Below, one piece after another: positions 53,032 through 60,878 of a DNA stretch of 64,000 bases; positions within the stretch are counted from its first letter, which is position 1, and each line of letters begins with the position of its first letter. The stretch lies in NCBI RefSeq assembly GCF_000171235.2, contig NZ_ABEA03000120.1, positions 1 to 64,000 on the forward strand. The letters run 5' to 3'. A program made the position numbers and the translations under genes. Below the pieces are notes generated by a model, which saw only the letters and a list, made by a program, of their open reading frames with translations, was not told the origin of the DNA and made no database searches. This stretch comes from Geminisphaera colitermitum TAV2. Its GTDB lineage: Bacteria; Verrucomicrobiota; Verrucomicrobiia; Opitutales; Opitutaceae.

Positions 53032-53346
53032 ATGAAACTGTCTATTACTCTGTATCAGGAGCCGCCTCGCAGCGGATTCTACAAGGCCAACATCTTTGGC
53101 CGCGTCGCAACCTTTGGCTCTCGCCAGCAAGGAATTGACGCGCTCATGGCCATGAGATTTCCGCTCTCAATCGAAGGGCGAATAGAGGAAGGAAGCTTCG
53201 GCGAAATCGTCGTCGTTGACACGCCACCATCCGGGCACGGCTTGCTGACTGGCGGCGAGCTGGCGACCGCCATGAGATTCGGGCAGGACTGCTTTGGCGG
53301 AGGACATCCGGGGCAGATCGAGCGGATCAACTGTCAGGGCGTCTGA
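53032..53346 (+). CDS. Small hypothetical early phage protein
   Basis: About 104 residues from MKLSITLYQEPPRSGFYKANIFG, with an alpha/beta appearance and a 'GELATAMRFGQDCFGGGHPGQIERI' tail. No family recognised. It is the first gene right of the operators and starts 7 bases after the leader motif, so it is probably an early regulator or host-takeover factor. Confidence 0.65.
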   Translation: MKLSITLYQEPPRSGFYKANIFGRVATFGSRQQGIDALMAMRFPLSIEGRIEEGSFGEIVVVDTPPSGHGLLTGGELATAMRFGQDCFGGGHPGQIERINCQGV

Positions 53347-53378
53347 TGGTAGTTCCAGCACTGACGAGACCAATTTCA

Positions 53379-53390
53379 CGCAAACGACCA
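53379..53390 (+). promoter_or_regulatory. CGCAAACGACCA leader, copy 3
   Basis: Exact motif 3 bases before the ATG at 53394 of the AAA+ ATPase gene. This decides that ATG over the in-frame MSKNQ start 33 bases further on. Confidence 0.75.
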
Positions 53391-53393
53391 ACG

Positions 53394-54431
53394 ATGCAAT
53401 CCACCAAAAACCACCTCTCCACACCAATGAGCAAGAACCAAATCTTTGCTCTCATTGATGCCTATTTTGACGAGGGAAACGCAAACATCACTTTCACCAC
53501 TGATGCTGACGACGTTCGCCGCCACGTGACGAAGGAAATCGAAGCATTGGGATTCCTCACGAAAGCAATGGAGCACGTCAGCGGGGCCATTGGCCTCATC
53601 CAAAAGTCAGCCGCCAACGCCGAAAGCCTTGCCAAAGCCGCCGCTGACCTAGCCGCTCGCAAGTCAGGCGGAACCTTCACCGTCGAGATCAAGTCCGCCG
53701 ATAAGCCGACCGTGAAGGTCGAGAATCCGCACAAGCAGTTTGCCGACCTCCTCACCATCATCGCCGCTGGCTGCAACGCATACCTCGCCGGGCCTGCTGG
53801 TAGTGGCAAAACAACTGCCGCCGAACAGGTCGCGGGTGCGCTCAAGCTGCCGTTTCACTTCACCGGAGCGGTCGCGACAGAATGGCAGTTGACCGGATTC
53901 GTTGACGCGGGCGGCAAGTATCACTCCACGCCATTCCGCAAATGGACAGAAGAGGGCGGCGTTTTCCTTTGGGATGAAATCGACGCCAGCGATGCGCGCG
54001 CCCTGCTTCGCTTCAACGCTGCGCTTGCGAACGGCATCTGCGAGTTTCCAGACGGCAAAATCGTCCGCCTGCATGAGACGTGCGTTGCGATTGCCGCCGC
54101 CAACACCTACGGGCAGGGTGCGGATCGGCAATATGTTGGCCGCAATCAGTTGGACACCGCCTCGCTGGATCGCTTCGTTTTTCTCGGATGGAAATATGAC
54201 GAGGAATTAGAAACGCGCATCGCCGGAAATCTCGAATGGACGCGCCGCGTGCAAGCCATCCGCCGCGCGGTCGAGTCCATGAAGGTTCGGGCCGTCGTCT
54301 CGCCTCGCGCCAGCATCTACGGTGCGCGCCTCCTCGCGCAAGGCATGGATGCCGCCACCGCCGAAACGCTCACGGTCTGGAAGGGAATGGACGCCGCCAC
54401 GGTCGCGAAAGTTAAAGCTCAAATCCGCTGA
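53394..54431 (+). CDS. AAA+ ATPase, MoxR/CobS-like
   Basis: 345 residues. The N-terminal helical region is followed by an AAA_5/MoxR ATPase: Walker A 'YLAGPAGSGKTTAAEQVAGAL', Walker B 'GGVFLWDEIDASDARALLRFNAALANG', sensor 'VAIAAANTYGQGADRQYVGRNQLDTASLDRFVFL'. The closest known phage analogues are CobS-like subunits that work with a CobT/VWA-type partner. The next two genes, an unknown 263-residue protein and a zinc-metalloprotein, may be partners or substrates. Confidence 0.88.
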   Translation: MQSTKNHLSTPMSKNQIFALIDAYFDEGNANITFTTDADDVRRHVTKEIEALGFLTKAMEHVSGAIGLIQKSAANAESLAKAAADLAARKSGGTFTVEIKSADKPTVKVENPHKQFADLLTIIAAGCNAYLAGPAGSGKTTAAEQVAGALKLPFHFTGAVATEWQLTGFVDAGGKYHSTPFRKWTEEGGVFLWDEIDASDARALLRFNAALANGICEFPDGKIVRLHETCVAIAAANTYGQGADRQYVGRNQLDTASLDRFVFLGWKYDEELETRIAGNLEWTRRVQAIRRAVESMKVRAVVSPRASIYGARLLAQGMDAATAETLTVWKGMDAATVAKVKAQIR

Positions 54432-54434
54432 ATC

Positions 54435-55226
54435 ATGACAACGCACTTTGACAATTTTTCCGACTTCCTCACTTACGCGGAGCAAACCAGCTCTTGGAAC
54501 AATCGCCTCTCGTCTCGCAGCACAAAGGATACCAAGTGGTTTGGCACGTCGTCATTTGGTGCCGCAATGGACCTCGCCCGCAACGGATGGGGGGATGGGC
54601 GTGATTCCGTAGAAAAGACGCGCGCGCACTTCGCCAGCGTGATCGGCTCACGCGCTCGCCGGAAAATACTCACTCATGGCGTCCAAGGCCACATGCCGGA
54701 CGTTGGTGCATACCTCGCCGGGGAAGTTGAGAGCATGTTTTCAACTCAAACCATTGAGGACGATAGCACTGGTCGAATTATCCGTATGGTAGTTAACGGC
54801 ACCGCCTCCGGAGGAATTGACGCCGAGGCAATCATGTCGCGCGGCGCGCTAATTGTCGCATTGATCGACGCACTGGAATCGTCCGCCTTCAGCGTCGAAC
54901 TAACGATGGTTTTTCACGGCAACTGCGGCGGCGCAGATACAATGCAAACCATCCTCGCCAAGCGCGCGGGCGAACCGGTCGAGATTGACCGGCTGGCATT
55001 TTGCGTTGCCCACCCGTCGATGTTTCGCCGCCTGATTTTCTCCTGTTGGGAGCAAGACCACCACTACATGCAGGTAAATGGGTCTAGCTATGGCATGTGC
55101 GCCGAAGCCGAAGATGGGGGAGACATCTACCTGCCAAGCTCCGATCTCCGCGTCATTACCGATGGAGACGCCGTCCAATGGGTGCGTAACCATCTCGCGC
55201 CGCTCGGCATCACTTTCGACGAGTGA
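54435..55226 (+). CDS. Unknown protein next to the AAA+ ATPase (DUF7192-like)
   Basis: 263 residues, three bases after the ATPase stop. 'STKDTKWFGTSSFGAAMDLARNGWGDG' at the N terminus and 'RGALIVALIDALESSAFSVELTMVFHG' in the middle recall the phage/plasmid families found beside CobS- or MoxR-like ATPases; the latter stretch could be a degenerate VWA strand. No metal-binding MIDAS (DxSxS) can be read. Co-occurrence suggests it is the ATPase partner. Confidence 0.6.
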   Translation: MTTHFDNFSDFLTYAEQTSSWNNRLSSRSTKDTKWFGTSSFGAAMDLARNGWGDGRDSVEKTRAHFASVIGSRARRKILTHGVQGHMPDVGAYLAGEVESMFSTQTIEDDSTGRIIRMVVNGTASGGIDAEAIMSRGALIVALIDALESSAFSVELTMVFHGNCGGADTMQTILAKRAGEPVEIDRLAFCVAHPSMFRRLIFSCWEQDHHYMQVNGSSYGMCAEAEDGGDIYLPSSDLRVITDGDAVQWVRNHLAPLGITFDE

Positions 55227-55253
55227 GCGCAAGCCGCTCGTCACAACAAAAAC

Positions 55254-55265
55254 CGCAAACGACCA
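55254..55265 (+). promoter_or_regulatory. CGCAAACGACCA leader, copy 4
   Basis: Exact motif 8 bases before the ATG of the SprT-like gene. It lies after the stop of the upstream gene in an otherwise short gap. Confidence 0.75.
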
Positions 55266-55273
55266 AAAACATC

Positions 55274-55933
55274 ATGGGCAAAATTACCATAACATCAAAG
55301 CGAAGGGGAGCCACTGGCACGGCTTCGCCGTCCGCTGACCCCAAAGACCGCGAAGCATACTTGATGCGCGCGGCTGAATTGCTGCGCGAAGACTTCCGCG
55401 CTGCCGGTTCTGACATTCCGCCTGTCCGCCTCTCCGTTGGCTTTCCAAAGCGCGGCGGCAAATCGGCCATTGGCTCATGCTGGAAGCGCGAAGCGAGCAA
55501 GGATGGTGCTTTTCAAATTTTCATTTCTCCGGTCTTGGAGGACTCCATTGAGGCGCTGGCCGCGCTCGCACACGAGCTTTGCCACGCCTGCACGGATTGC
55601 ACCGGCCACGGCTCCGATTTTGGCCGCATCGCGCGCGCCATCGGCCTTGAGGGAAAGCTGACCGCAACCTACGCCGGGCCAAAGCTGACAGCGCGTTTAA
55701 ACGCTCTGATCGAGGGTGAGCTTGGCAAGTATCCGCACGCCGCGCTCACGCCGGAACAGTCGGGCGTGAAGAAACAGGGCACACGCCTCGTCAAGTGTGT
55801 GTGCGAAGAAAGCGGATACACCGTCCGCACAACGCGCCAGTGGCTCGTTCAATACGGACCGCCAATCTCGCCAGCGTCGAAAAAGCCGATGAAGGTCGAA
55901 GGCGTTGACGCGCTGGAAGGGGGTGCGGAATGA
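55274..55933 (+). CDS. SprT-like zinc metalloprotein
   Basis: 219 residues. 'ALAALAHELCHACTDCTGHGSDFGRIARAIGL' contains HExxH plus a later His, the SprT/gluzincin-type zinc site. The C-terminal 'KCVCEESGYTVRTTRQWL' looks like a small zinc ribbon, as in SprT proteins, which clear DNA-protein crosslinks. Start was taken at MGKITI because the leader motif immediately precedes it; the ORF is open further upstream. A GTTTAAAC site lies inside the gene (LTARLNAL). Confidence 0.85.
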   Translation: MGKITITSKRRGATGTASPSADPKDREAYLMRAAELLREDFRAAGSDIPPVRLSVGFPKRGGKSAIGSCWKREASKDGAFQIFISPVLEDSIEALAALAHELCHACTDCTGHGSDFGRIARAIGLEGKLTATYAGPKLTARLNALIEGELGKYPHAALTPEQSGVKKQGTRLVKCVCEESGYTVRTTRQWLVQYGPPISPASKKPMKVEGVDALEGGAE

Positions 55934-56367
55934 GCGCAGAGGCAATTCCTTCGCCCGGCGACCATGTGCAAGGCACACACCTGCTTGGCGCGACCTATAC
56001 CGGGGTCATTCGCAGTCGCCGCCCCCATACTATCGACCGAGACACAACGATTTTTGAGATACTCTTCGATAAGCCAACCGAACTCGGGAAAAATGACGTG
56101 CGTGAATCAATTATCGTCAGCGCGACACCACCAACTTTCCATGGCGACACACAGTGGCAGGATGGGCATGGTGGATGGTTTCGTGTCATAGGACAGCACG
56201 GCCTCGCCGATGAACTGCGAAACCGGTTCGCACATTTTTACAAGCAGACGGACGGCACATATCGCTTTCCAAACTCCTGCGAGGGCGACCTTTTAAAAAT
56301 GACTGCTCGGCTTCTCGGGATTCTGCCAAGCGCACCTTCGTCGCCGCATATCACACATGACAATTGA
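55930..56367 (+). CDS. Hypothetical early phage protein
   Basis: 145 residues, start overlapping the SprT-like stop (ATGA). There is a possible small beta-barrel start (PGDHVQGTHLLGATYTGVIRSRRPHTIDRDTTIFEILFD). No known family. Co-translation suggests a role with the SprT-like protein. Confidence 0.6.
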   Translation: MSAEAIPSPGDHVQGTHLLGATYTGVIRSRRPHTIDRDTTIFEILFDKPTELGKNDVRESIIVSATPPTFHGDTQWQDGHGGWFRVIGQHGLADELRNRFAHFYKQTDGTYRFPNSCEGDLLKMTARLLGILPSAPSSPHITHDN

Positions 56368-56662
56368 CGCCATGAATCAGATCGACACAACGGGCTCCAT
56401 GCCCAAAATCGCCGATACGTTGACCAACATCGAAAAACTCAAAATCCTTTGCGACCGCGAAGGATGGACCTCAACCGACGACGCCGGACCAAACATCGGC
56501 ATCACGCCCAGCACACTACGCAGCTACTTCAACGGCAACCGCAATCCAGGGAAGTTCACCGCCCTCTACATCGACAACCTCGTGCAAAGCTACGAGGCAG
56601 AGGGCCGAAAGGGGCTCCGCAAATTCGTGAAAGGTGCGGCCAAGATACTGACAGAATCCTGA
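56357..56662 (+). CDS. Small helix-turn-helix-like regulator
   Basis: 101 residues. 'LKILCDREGWTSTDDAGPNIGITPSTLRSYFNGNRNPGKFTALYIDNLV' has the spacing of a Cro/CI-type helix-turn-helix, with IGITPSTLRSYFNG as the recognition helix. It ends the rightward early transcript, just before a terminator. It could be the Cro/repressor that binds the operators around 52.9 kb, but this is inference only. ATG at 56357 overlaps the preceding stop; a second ATG lies 15 bases on. Confidence 0.55.
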   Translation: MTIDAMNQIDTTGSMPKIADTLTNIEKLKILCDREGWTSTDDAGPNIGITPSTLRSYFNGNRNPGKFTALYIDNLVQSYEAEGRKGLRKFVKGAAKILTES

Positions 56663-56684
56663 TCACACCTCCACCAAGACTCAC

Positions 56685-56716
56685 GCCCGACTCTCATCAT
56701 GGGGTCGGGCTTTTTT
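56685..56716 (+). terminator. Rho-independent terminator of the rightward early genes
   Basis: GCCCGAC-loop-GTCGGGC followed by TTTTTT, 23 bases after the last rightward gene. Confidence 0.9.
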
Positions 56717-57008
56717 GCGGCCTGATTTCAACCTCGTGAGTGTAACATGCGCGCGAACGTCACACACAGGAGAGGCGGTTGCTGCCGCGGAACCACAACA
56801 ACAATGGGCCGGGCAAAAAGATTCCTTGCCGGGGGTGGTATGAACCCCGCTGATGGCTGTATCAGTTCGCCCGATACGTAATCATTAGCCCTTCGACTAA
56901 CTGCCGCGCGCTGCGACTGTAGGCTTGACGGATTTCCGGCGTATCCCCCATTAGAATACTTGCCGCGTGCGCCGCGACGTTTGGCATTCGATCCTAAATC
57001 CATCCTCT
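56717..57008. other. Convergent gap, no gene confidently seen
   Basis: The only ORFs are a 91-residue low-complexity reading on the minus strand and a 29-codon reading (MGDTPEIRQAYSRSARQLVEG) on the same strand. The latter looks protein-like but is too short to call. No tRNA fold was found. Confidence 0.4.
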
Positions 57009-57719
57009 TCAGTTACGCGATGGATCAGACGGTGGCGTGATCCCCTCCACGTTCGCCTTCGCGCGATGGACCTTCCGCATCAGGCTTCGCGTCTTCTCGC
57101 TGCGTCCGCCTCGTGCCGCGATGCCAAAGCGGTCGCGAAACTGGCAGGCGTAGCGGGAAAGGATCGTGTCCGTGCAGCCAAGGCGCTTCGACAGTTGGTG
57201 CATGGAGATGCCGTCGAGCGCGTCAGGCTTGAGAACCCATAGCGCCGCGATGGTGCGCAGGCCAACGGTGCGCGCGTCGGGCGGCTTCGGATGCGGGGTG
57301 CCCGCTGACAGGTCTGGCATCGTAAGCATGTGGCAGAACTCGCCGAGGCCATGCGCGAGGCTGGCGAAGTTCTCGCCGCCGTCCGGTTGTTGCGCAGCGC
57401 CCTCCGCTTCCTCCACGGCATCGTAATCGAAATCGACGTAATCGTGAGCGTGGCGGATCGGATGCAGTTCACGAGGGGCAGGGCAGTGGAGGGGCGCGTG
57501 TTGCTTTTTGTCGCTTCGCGTCGCTTTCTGTCGCTTCGTTATTTTTTTTCCGGTAGCCCGAAAATCGGGATGCGCAGTGAGCCAGGCACGCGCATCGGCC
57601 AGCGTGAACCGGCCTGCGAAGGCTGGCGCGAAACCGGCCTGCTGCATCCGATGGACGTAATGACGCGACCTGCCGAGCGCGGCGGCGAGTTCCTTGCGAG
57701 AGAGAAGACGATCGCTCAC
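57009..57719 (-). CDS. Putative DNA-binding protein (AlpA-like N terminus)
   Basis: 236 residues. The N-terminal 'LLSRKELAAALGRSRHYVHRMQQAGFAPAFAGRFTLADARAWLTAHP' is a MerR/excisionase-like winged HTH. The C-terminal 'LDGISMHQLSKRLGCTDTILSRYACQFRDRFGI' looks like a second HTH. Two HTHs in a replication-side operon suggest a regulator of the leftward early genes. No orthologue recognised. Confidence 0.65.
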   Translation of the reverse strand: MSDRLLSRKELAAALGRSRHYVHRMQQAGFAPAFAGRFTLADARAWLTAHPDFRATGKKITKRQKATRSDKKQHAPLHCPAPRELHPIRHAHDYVDFDYDAVEEAEGAAQQPDGGENFASLAHGLGEFCHMLTMPDLSAGTPHPKPPDARTVGLRTIAALWVLKPDALDGISMHQLSKRLGCTDTILSRYACQFRDRFGIAARGGRSEKTRSLMRKVHRAKANVEGITPPSDPSRN

Positions 57720-57928
57720 TGCGATCCTCTCCTTCCATTCTCGACACGCACGCAGCCGCGAATGCCTGCCGCTTTAAGCCATGCCTTGGCCCAATTGGTC
57801 TTTGTGTGGCAATCGGTGCAGACCATGCCGCCGATCTCGGAGTCGGGCCATGTTCCGGCGTCGGACATGCAGCAGGCGCAAAGGTAAACGAGCTTCCCGG
57901 ATGCTGTTTGGACAGGTGGCGTGGTCAT
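57716..57928 (-). CDS. Small zinc-ribbon protein
   Basis: 70 residues with CACC...CTDC pairs (LVYLCACCMSDAGTWP / GGMVCTDCHTKTNW), suggesting one structural zinc. It overlaps both neighbours by 4 bases, in the replication operon. Confidence 0.6.
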   Translation of the reverse strand: MTTPPVQTASGKLVYLCACCMSDAGTWPDSEIGGMVCTDCHTKTNWAKAWLKAAGIRGCVRVENGRRGSQ

Positions 57929-58845
57929 ATCCGAAACTCCTTTCGTCCGTCTGTGCCGGTGGTGACGGTGCCCTGATCGGCTCGGCGCGCGTGGATCGAA
58001 TCGCAGAGAGGATCGCGCAGGCGGCGAACGATGGCTGCGCCCGTAGCCTCCTGCTTGAACCGGGAGACGAGGTCAGCGCCGACATACTGCGTCGTTACGA
58101 CGACGTGCCGGTGCCAGTTGGCGCGAGTGCGCAGCAGCTTCAGCAGGCGCTGTTCCTTCTTAAAATCGGGCACATCGTTGCCCAAGTCATCAATGATGAG
58201 GACCGGCACGCTGAACGCCTCCTGCGGCATGGAATCGAGCAGGTCGATGGCTTCGATCAGCATGACGCCGACGCCCTCTTCGCAGAGACGGCGGTAAAGC
58301 TGCCAGCAAACGCGCGTCTTGGCGCTGTCAGTGTCGCCGTGAATGACCAGACCGCGCTTTGGCGCACGGCCTTCGCTGGGGCACCATTGCGCGCCCCAAT
58401 CCATAACGCGTTTAAACAGTGTGGCGCTGCCTTTGGCGTTGTCCCAATCTGGCCGGAACTCGGTCGGGCAAATGCGCTCCCAAAGCTCGCGGTTGCGGCG
58501 TGCCGCCTCCTGGTCGATCTTCGCGGCCTCGTAGCAGGCCTCGCAGCAGTTCACGGCAAACCAGCCGGGGGCAAGCCGTGCGTCGATCTGACGCCAGAGT
58601 TGGCTAAGGGGCTTGCCGCACACCTTGCACTTGCCGTCGTAGGGGTGCGGGTGCCCGGTGAAGTCGTCGAGGCCGCGCAAGAGCAGCGCGCCTTGCATTT
58701 CGGAAGCAAGCGGGATTTCGGCGAACGCTGTCGGCCCGCTGTGGCGCGCCGCATCGGATGGCGGCGGCGGTGCGTAGTCGTCGGGCCAGCCCCCGCCGAA
58801 CGGGTTGCCCTCGATGTCTGTCGTATCGGTTTCGGTTGTCTGCAT
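57925..58845 (-). CDS. DnaC/IstB-like helicase loader ATPase
   Basis: 306 residues. The N-terminal zinc finger 'CKVCGKPLSQLW...NCCEACYEAA' is followed by an AAA+ domain: P-loop 'GLVIHGDTDSAKTRVCWQLYRRL', Walker B 'VPVLIIDDLGNDVP', 'VVVTTQYVGADL' sensor. Such proteins load the replicative helicase at phage origins. The P-loop reads GDTDSAKT where GxxxxGKT is expected. This weakens or changes ATP binding unless Ala is tolerated. A GTTTAAAC site lies in the gene, and its ATG follows the leader motif by 3 bases. Confidence 0.8.
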   Translation of the reverse strand: MQTTETDTTDIEGNPFGGGWPDDYAPPPPSDAARHSGPTAFAEIPLASEMQGALLLRGLDDFTGHPHPYDGKCKVCGKPLSQLWRQIDARLAPGWFAVNCCEACYEAAKIDQEAARRNRELWERICPTEFRPDWDNAKGSATLFKRVMDWGAQWCPSEGRAPKRGLVIHGDTDSAKTRVCWQLYRRLCEEGVGVMLIEAIDLLDSMPQEAFSVPVLIIDDLGNDVPDFKKEQRLLKLLRTRANWHRHVVVTTQYVGADLVSRFKQEATGAAIVRRLRDPLCDSIHARRADQGTVTTGTDGRKEFRI

Positions 58846-58848
58846 GTT

Positions 58849-58860
58849 TGGTCGTTTGCG
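58849..58860 (-). promoter_or_regulatory. CGCAAACGACCA leader, copy 5 (helicase loader)
   Basis: Exact motif 3 bases before the ATG of the helicase-loader gene. Confidence 0.75.
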
Positions 58861-58878
58861 GTTTTGTTGGTGAGCCGA

Positions 58879-59739
58879 TCAGAAGCCTTTGCTGTGATCG
58901 GAAAGCGGCATTTGGAACGGATTCCCTCCGGGCCGATGGGTTGGCGGTGGCGGCGGGTTGGCACACTTCGCCCACCACTTGGCGAGGGCGGAGGCTGAGA
59001 GCGTCACGTCGGGCATGTGGAGGCGGTAGTTCGCGGCGCGGCGGGCGATTTCGTCGGGTGTCAGGCCGGGGACGACGCGGCGGATGTCGGCAAGGGCGAC
59101 GCCCACGGCACGGGCGGCGGGCTTCGTGAGTTGCGCCGGGTCGGAGCCATCGACGGCGGCAAGGGCGTCGAAAAGCGGGTCGCGCTGGCGAGGCTTTGGC
59201 GCGGCTGGCGGCGGTTCGGATTGAGGCAAGGGCAGTTCGTTGCCGGGCGTCTCGGCAATCGGCGCGGCGGCGGATGCCGACGCTCTATCTCCATTCCCTT
59301 CCTTTCCCTGTTCCTTTCCCTTCCTTTCCAGCGACGAACGTTCGTCGAGTGCTCGTCGAACATTCGACGAATCCTCTTTTTCAGGAGGCGAATCAGAGGG
59401 AGCGGCACCGTCAAAGAATGGTTTTATTTTCGATTTTGACGGGCGATCTACGCGCTGATGTTCAGCGAAACTCACGATGCGGCCAGTCGGTCCATGAGAC
59501 GAGTGCTCGCGCAGTTCGACGAACCCAATTTTCGAGAGGTCGTCGAGTGCTCGTCGAACATTCGACGAATCCTCGTCGAGTGGTCGCAGAGCGGCGCGAA
59601 TCAGGCGGGCATCGGCGTAAAAATAGCCCTCGTCGTCTGCGTAGTTAAGCAGGCCGATAGCGAGAAGTTTTGATGCGTCAGACTGGCGCACCATGACAGG
59701 GTGTGACCAGAACTCAGGTTTGATGGTGCGGATTCTCAA
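58879..59739 (-). CDS. Phage replication initiator (winged helix, lambda O-like role)
   Basis: 286 residues. The opening 'MRIRTIKPEFWSHPVMVRQSDASKLLAIGLLNYADDEGYFYADARLIRAALRPLDEDSSNVRRALDDLSKIGFVEL' is the winged-helix domain of phage replisome organisers. A low-complexity Ser/Pro linker leads to a C-terminal helical part that probably contacts the helicase loader encoded next. The segment DSSNVRRALD is present twice, because a 34-base DNA repeat occurs twice in the gene; the second copy lies in the linker, where the protein sequence need not be conserved. Confidence 0.8.
   Translation of the reverse strand: MRIRTIKPEFWSHPVMVRQSDASKLLAIGLLNYADDEGYFYADARLIRAALRPLDEDSSNVRRALDDLSKIGFVELREHSSHGPTGRIVSFAEHQRVDRPSKSKIKPFFDGAAPSDSPPEKEDSSNVRRALDERSSLERKGKEQGKEGNGDRASASAAAPIAETPGNELPLPQSEPPPAAPKPRQRDPLFDALAAVDGSDPAQLTKPAARAVGVALADIRRVVPGLTPDEIARRAANYRLHMPDVTLSASALAKWWAKCANPPPPPTHRPGGNPFQMPLSDHSKGF
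59343..59376. repeat. Iteron-like 34-base repeat, copy 1 (putative origin)
   Basis: Contains CGTCGAGTGCTCGTCGAACA followed by TTCGACGAATCCTC; identical to copy 2. The core GTCGAA-CA-TTCGAC is an inverted repeat. Confidence 0.85.
59498..59526. repeat. Degenerate iteron-like copy
   Basis: GACGAGTGCTCG and TTCGACGAACCC match the 34-base repeat with an altered centre. It lies 14 bases from copy 2, adding to the array. Confidence 0.55.
59541..59574. repeat. Iteron-like 34-base repeat, copy 2 (putative origin)
   Basis: Exact copy of the repeat at 59343, 198 bases away. It is followed directly by another half-copy (GTCGAGTGGTCGCAG). Confidence 0.85.
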
Positions 59740-59781
59740 TGAGTGTTTTCCTTTCTGATATACGAACGCCGGTTGGCAGAA

Positions 59782-60048
59782 TCAGGTGTTACGCTCTTCG
59801 ACTTCGGCCTTGATGATGAAACAGTCATCTTTGATGAAACCGCGCACCAGTGTGCCTTTAAGTGCTGTCCGTACAACGGGAGTGAGTGGCACCAGCGCCT
59901 CAACGATCTGGTGGAATTGCTCGAAGCTCGCATCGAACTTTTCGCAAATTGCGGTTTCAATTTCTGACGAATCGGCGTCTTCGCTCAAATTCAGCAGGGC
60001 GCGTGCTAGTTCTTCCACATCCATCCAGTCTATTTTTGTATTTTTCAT
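59782..60048 (-). CDS. Small acidic hypothetical protein
   Basis: 88 residues, helical and acidic: 'DVEELARALLNLSEDADSSEIETAICEKFDASFEQFHQIVEALVP'. It lies upstream of the initiator gene in the leftward operon. No family recognised. The sequence pattern is clearly protein-like, unlike the plus-strand shadow ORF. Confidence 0.65.
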   Translation of the reverse strand: MKNTKIDWMDVEELARALLNLSEDADSSEIETAICEKFDASFEQFHQIVEALVPLTPVVRTALKGTLVRGFIKDDCFIIKAEVEERNT

Positions 60049-60090
60049 TTTTGTATTGGGAAAAAATTGCGTAACCAGACGGTGGCGCGG

Positions 60091-60468
60091 TCACTCCGTG
60101 CCGCGCACCTCGGTGTTACGCTCTTCGAGTCCTTGGCGCTGGCGGTGCAGGGCAAAGACGGCATCGGCGTGCGGATCGTCGCTGGCAGGCGCGTTGCACC
60201 GATGCGAGTCCTGCACGGCGTAGATCATCTTCCATGCTGGATTTTTCGGATTCACTTTCCCGAGCATTGCGGAGTGGCAGGCGGTGATCGTCGCATCGAG
60301 CAGGTCCATGCGTGAGGCGGCATCTCGGAGACCGAGAATTTCGCATTTGATCTCACGCTCGCTCTCGTCATCGAACGCGCCGACGGCATTGAGCATTTCG
60401 TCTTTTTCGTCCGCCTGAGCCCGGAGCCAAGCGGCCGAACCAAGTGCTAGTTTGTGTGTGTTTTCCAT
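60091..60468 (-). CDS. Small hypothetical early phage protein
   Basis: 125 residues from MENTHKLALGSAAWLRAQADEKDEML. It is helical, with 'MDLLDATITACHSAMLGKVNP'. No family recognised. The start was chosen over an upstream Thr-rich extension. Confidence 0.6.
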   Translation of the reverse strand: MENTHKLALGSAAWLRAQADEKDEMLNAVGAFDDESEREIKCEILGLRDAASRMDLLDATITACHSAMLGKVNPKNPAWKMIYAVQDSHRCNAPASDDPHADAVFALHRQRQGLEERNTEVRGTE

Positions 60469-60478
60469 ATGTGTGTCC

Positions 60479-60676
60479 TCATAGATTGTTGTCGTCGTAG
60501 TCCCATTGGTCTGCGCTGTCGTCGATTTCGTCACAAAGTCCGCCTGCGAGCACGCCAGCGCACGGCACGTCTCCTAACCGGCATCGGCAGTGTTTTGCCA
60601 TGCTTTCGACCCAAGCCTGATACTCGGGATCATCCGTCATATCGAGAGGCGTCACGTTTTCGCATTTCGGTTTCAT
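60479..60676 (-). CDS. Small cysteine-containing hypothetical protein
   Basis: 65 residues from MKPKCENVTPLDMTDDPEYQAWVESMAKHCRCRLGDVPCAG, very acidic at its end (DEIDDSADQWDYDDNN). It may bind a metal through CRC/C residues or mimic DNA, as small acidic phage proteins do; this is speculation. Confidence 0.5.
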   Translation of the reverse strand: MKPKCENVTPLDMTDDPEYQAWVESMAKHCRCRLGDVPCAGVLAGGLCDEIDDSADQWDYDDNNL

Positions 60677-60714
60677 GGCATTCAAAAAAGCGTAACAATT
60701 CACCCCTCCAAACC

Positions 60715-60857
60715 CTACGGGTTGGAGGCTTTTGGGTTAGAACTCAAAGCTACGCCGCCGGATTGTGTGAGCAGATACTCATGGGCAGCGTATCTGGTGT
60801 CGATTCCCCGGAGGAAATCCACGAGTTTTTGGGCGAGGGGTGGGATTGTATCGTTCA
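60715..60857 (-). CDS. Very small hypothetical protein (47 residues)
   Basis: MNDTIPPLAQKLVDFLRGIDTRYAAHEYLLTQSGG: a protein-like amphipathic helix pattern. Its spacing in the operon makes it likely. The longer ORF listed in that frame begins in a neighbouring gene and is not credible. Confidence 0.45.
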
Positions 60858-60878
60858 TAAATTTTGTATCCAAAAAGT

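Noticed and set aside
56728-57003. A 91-residue ORF in the convergent gap
   Set aside because: No motif, biased composition and weak context; at best a decayed gene.
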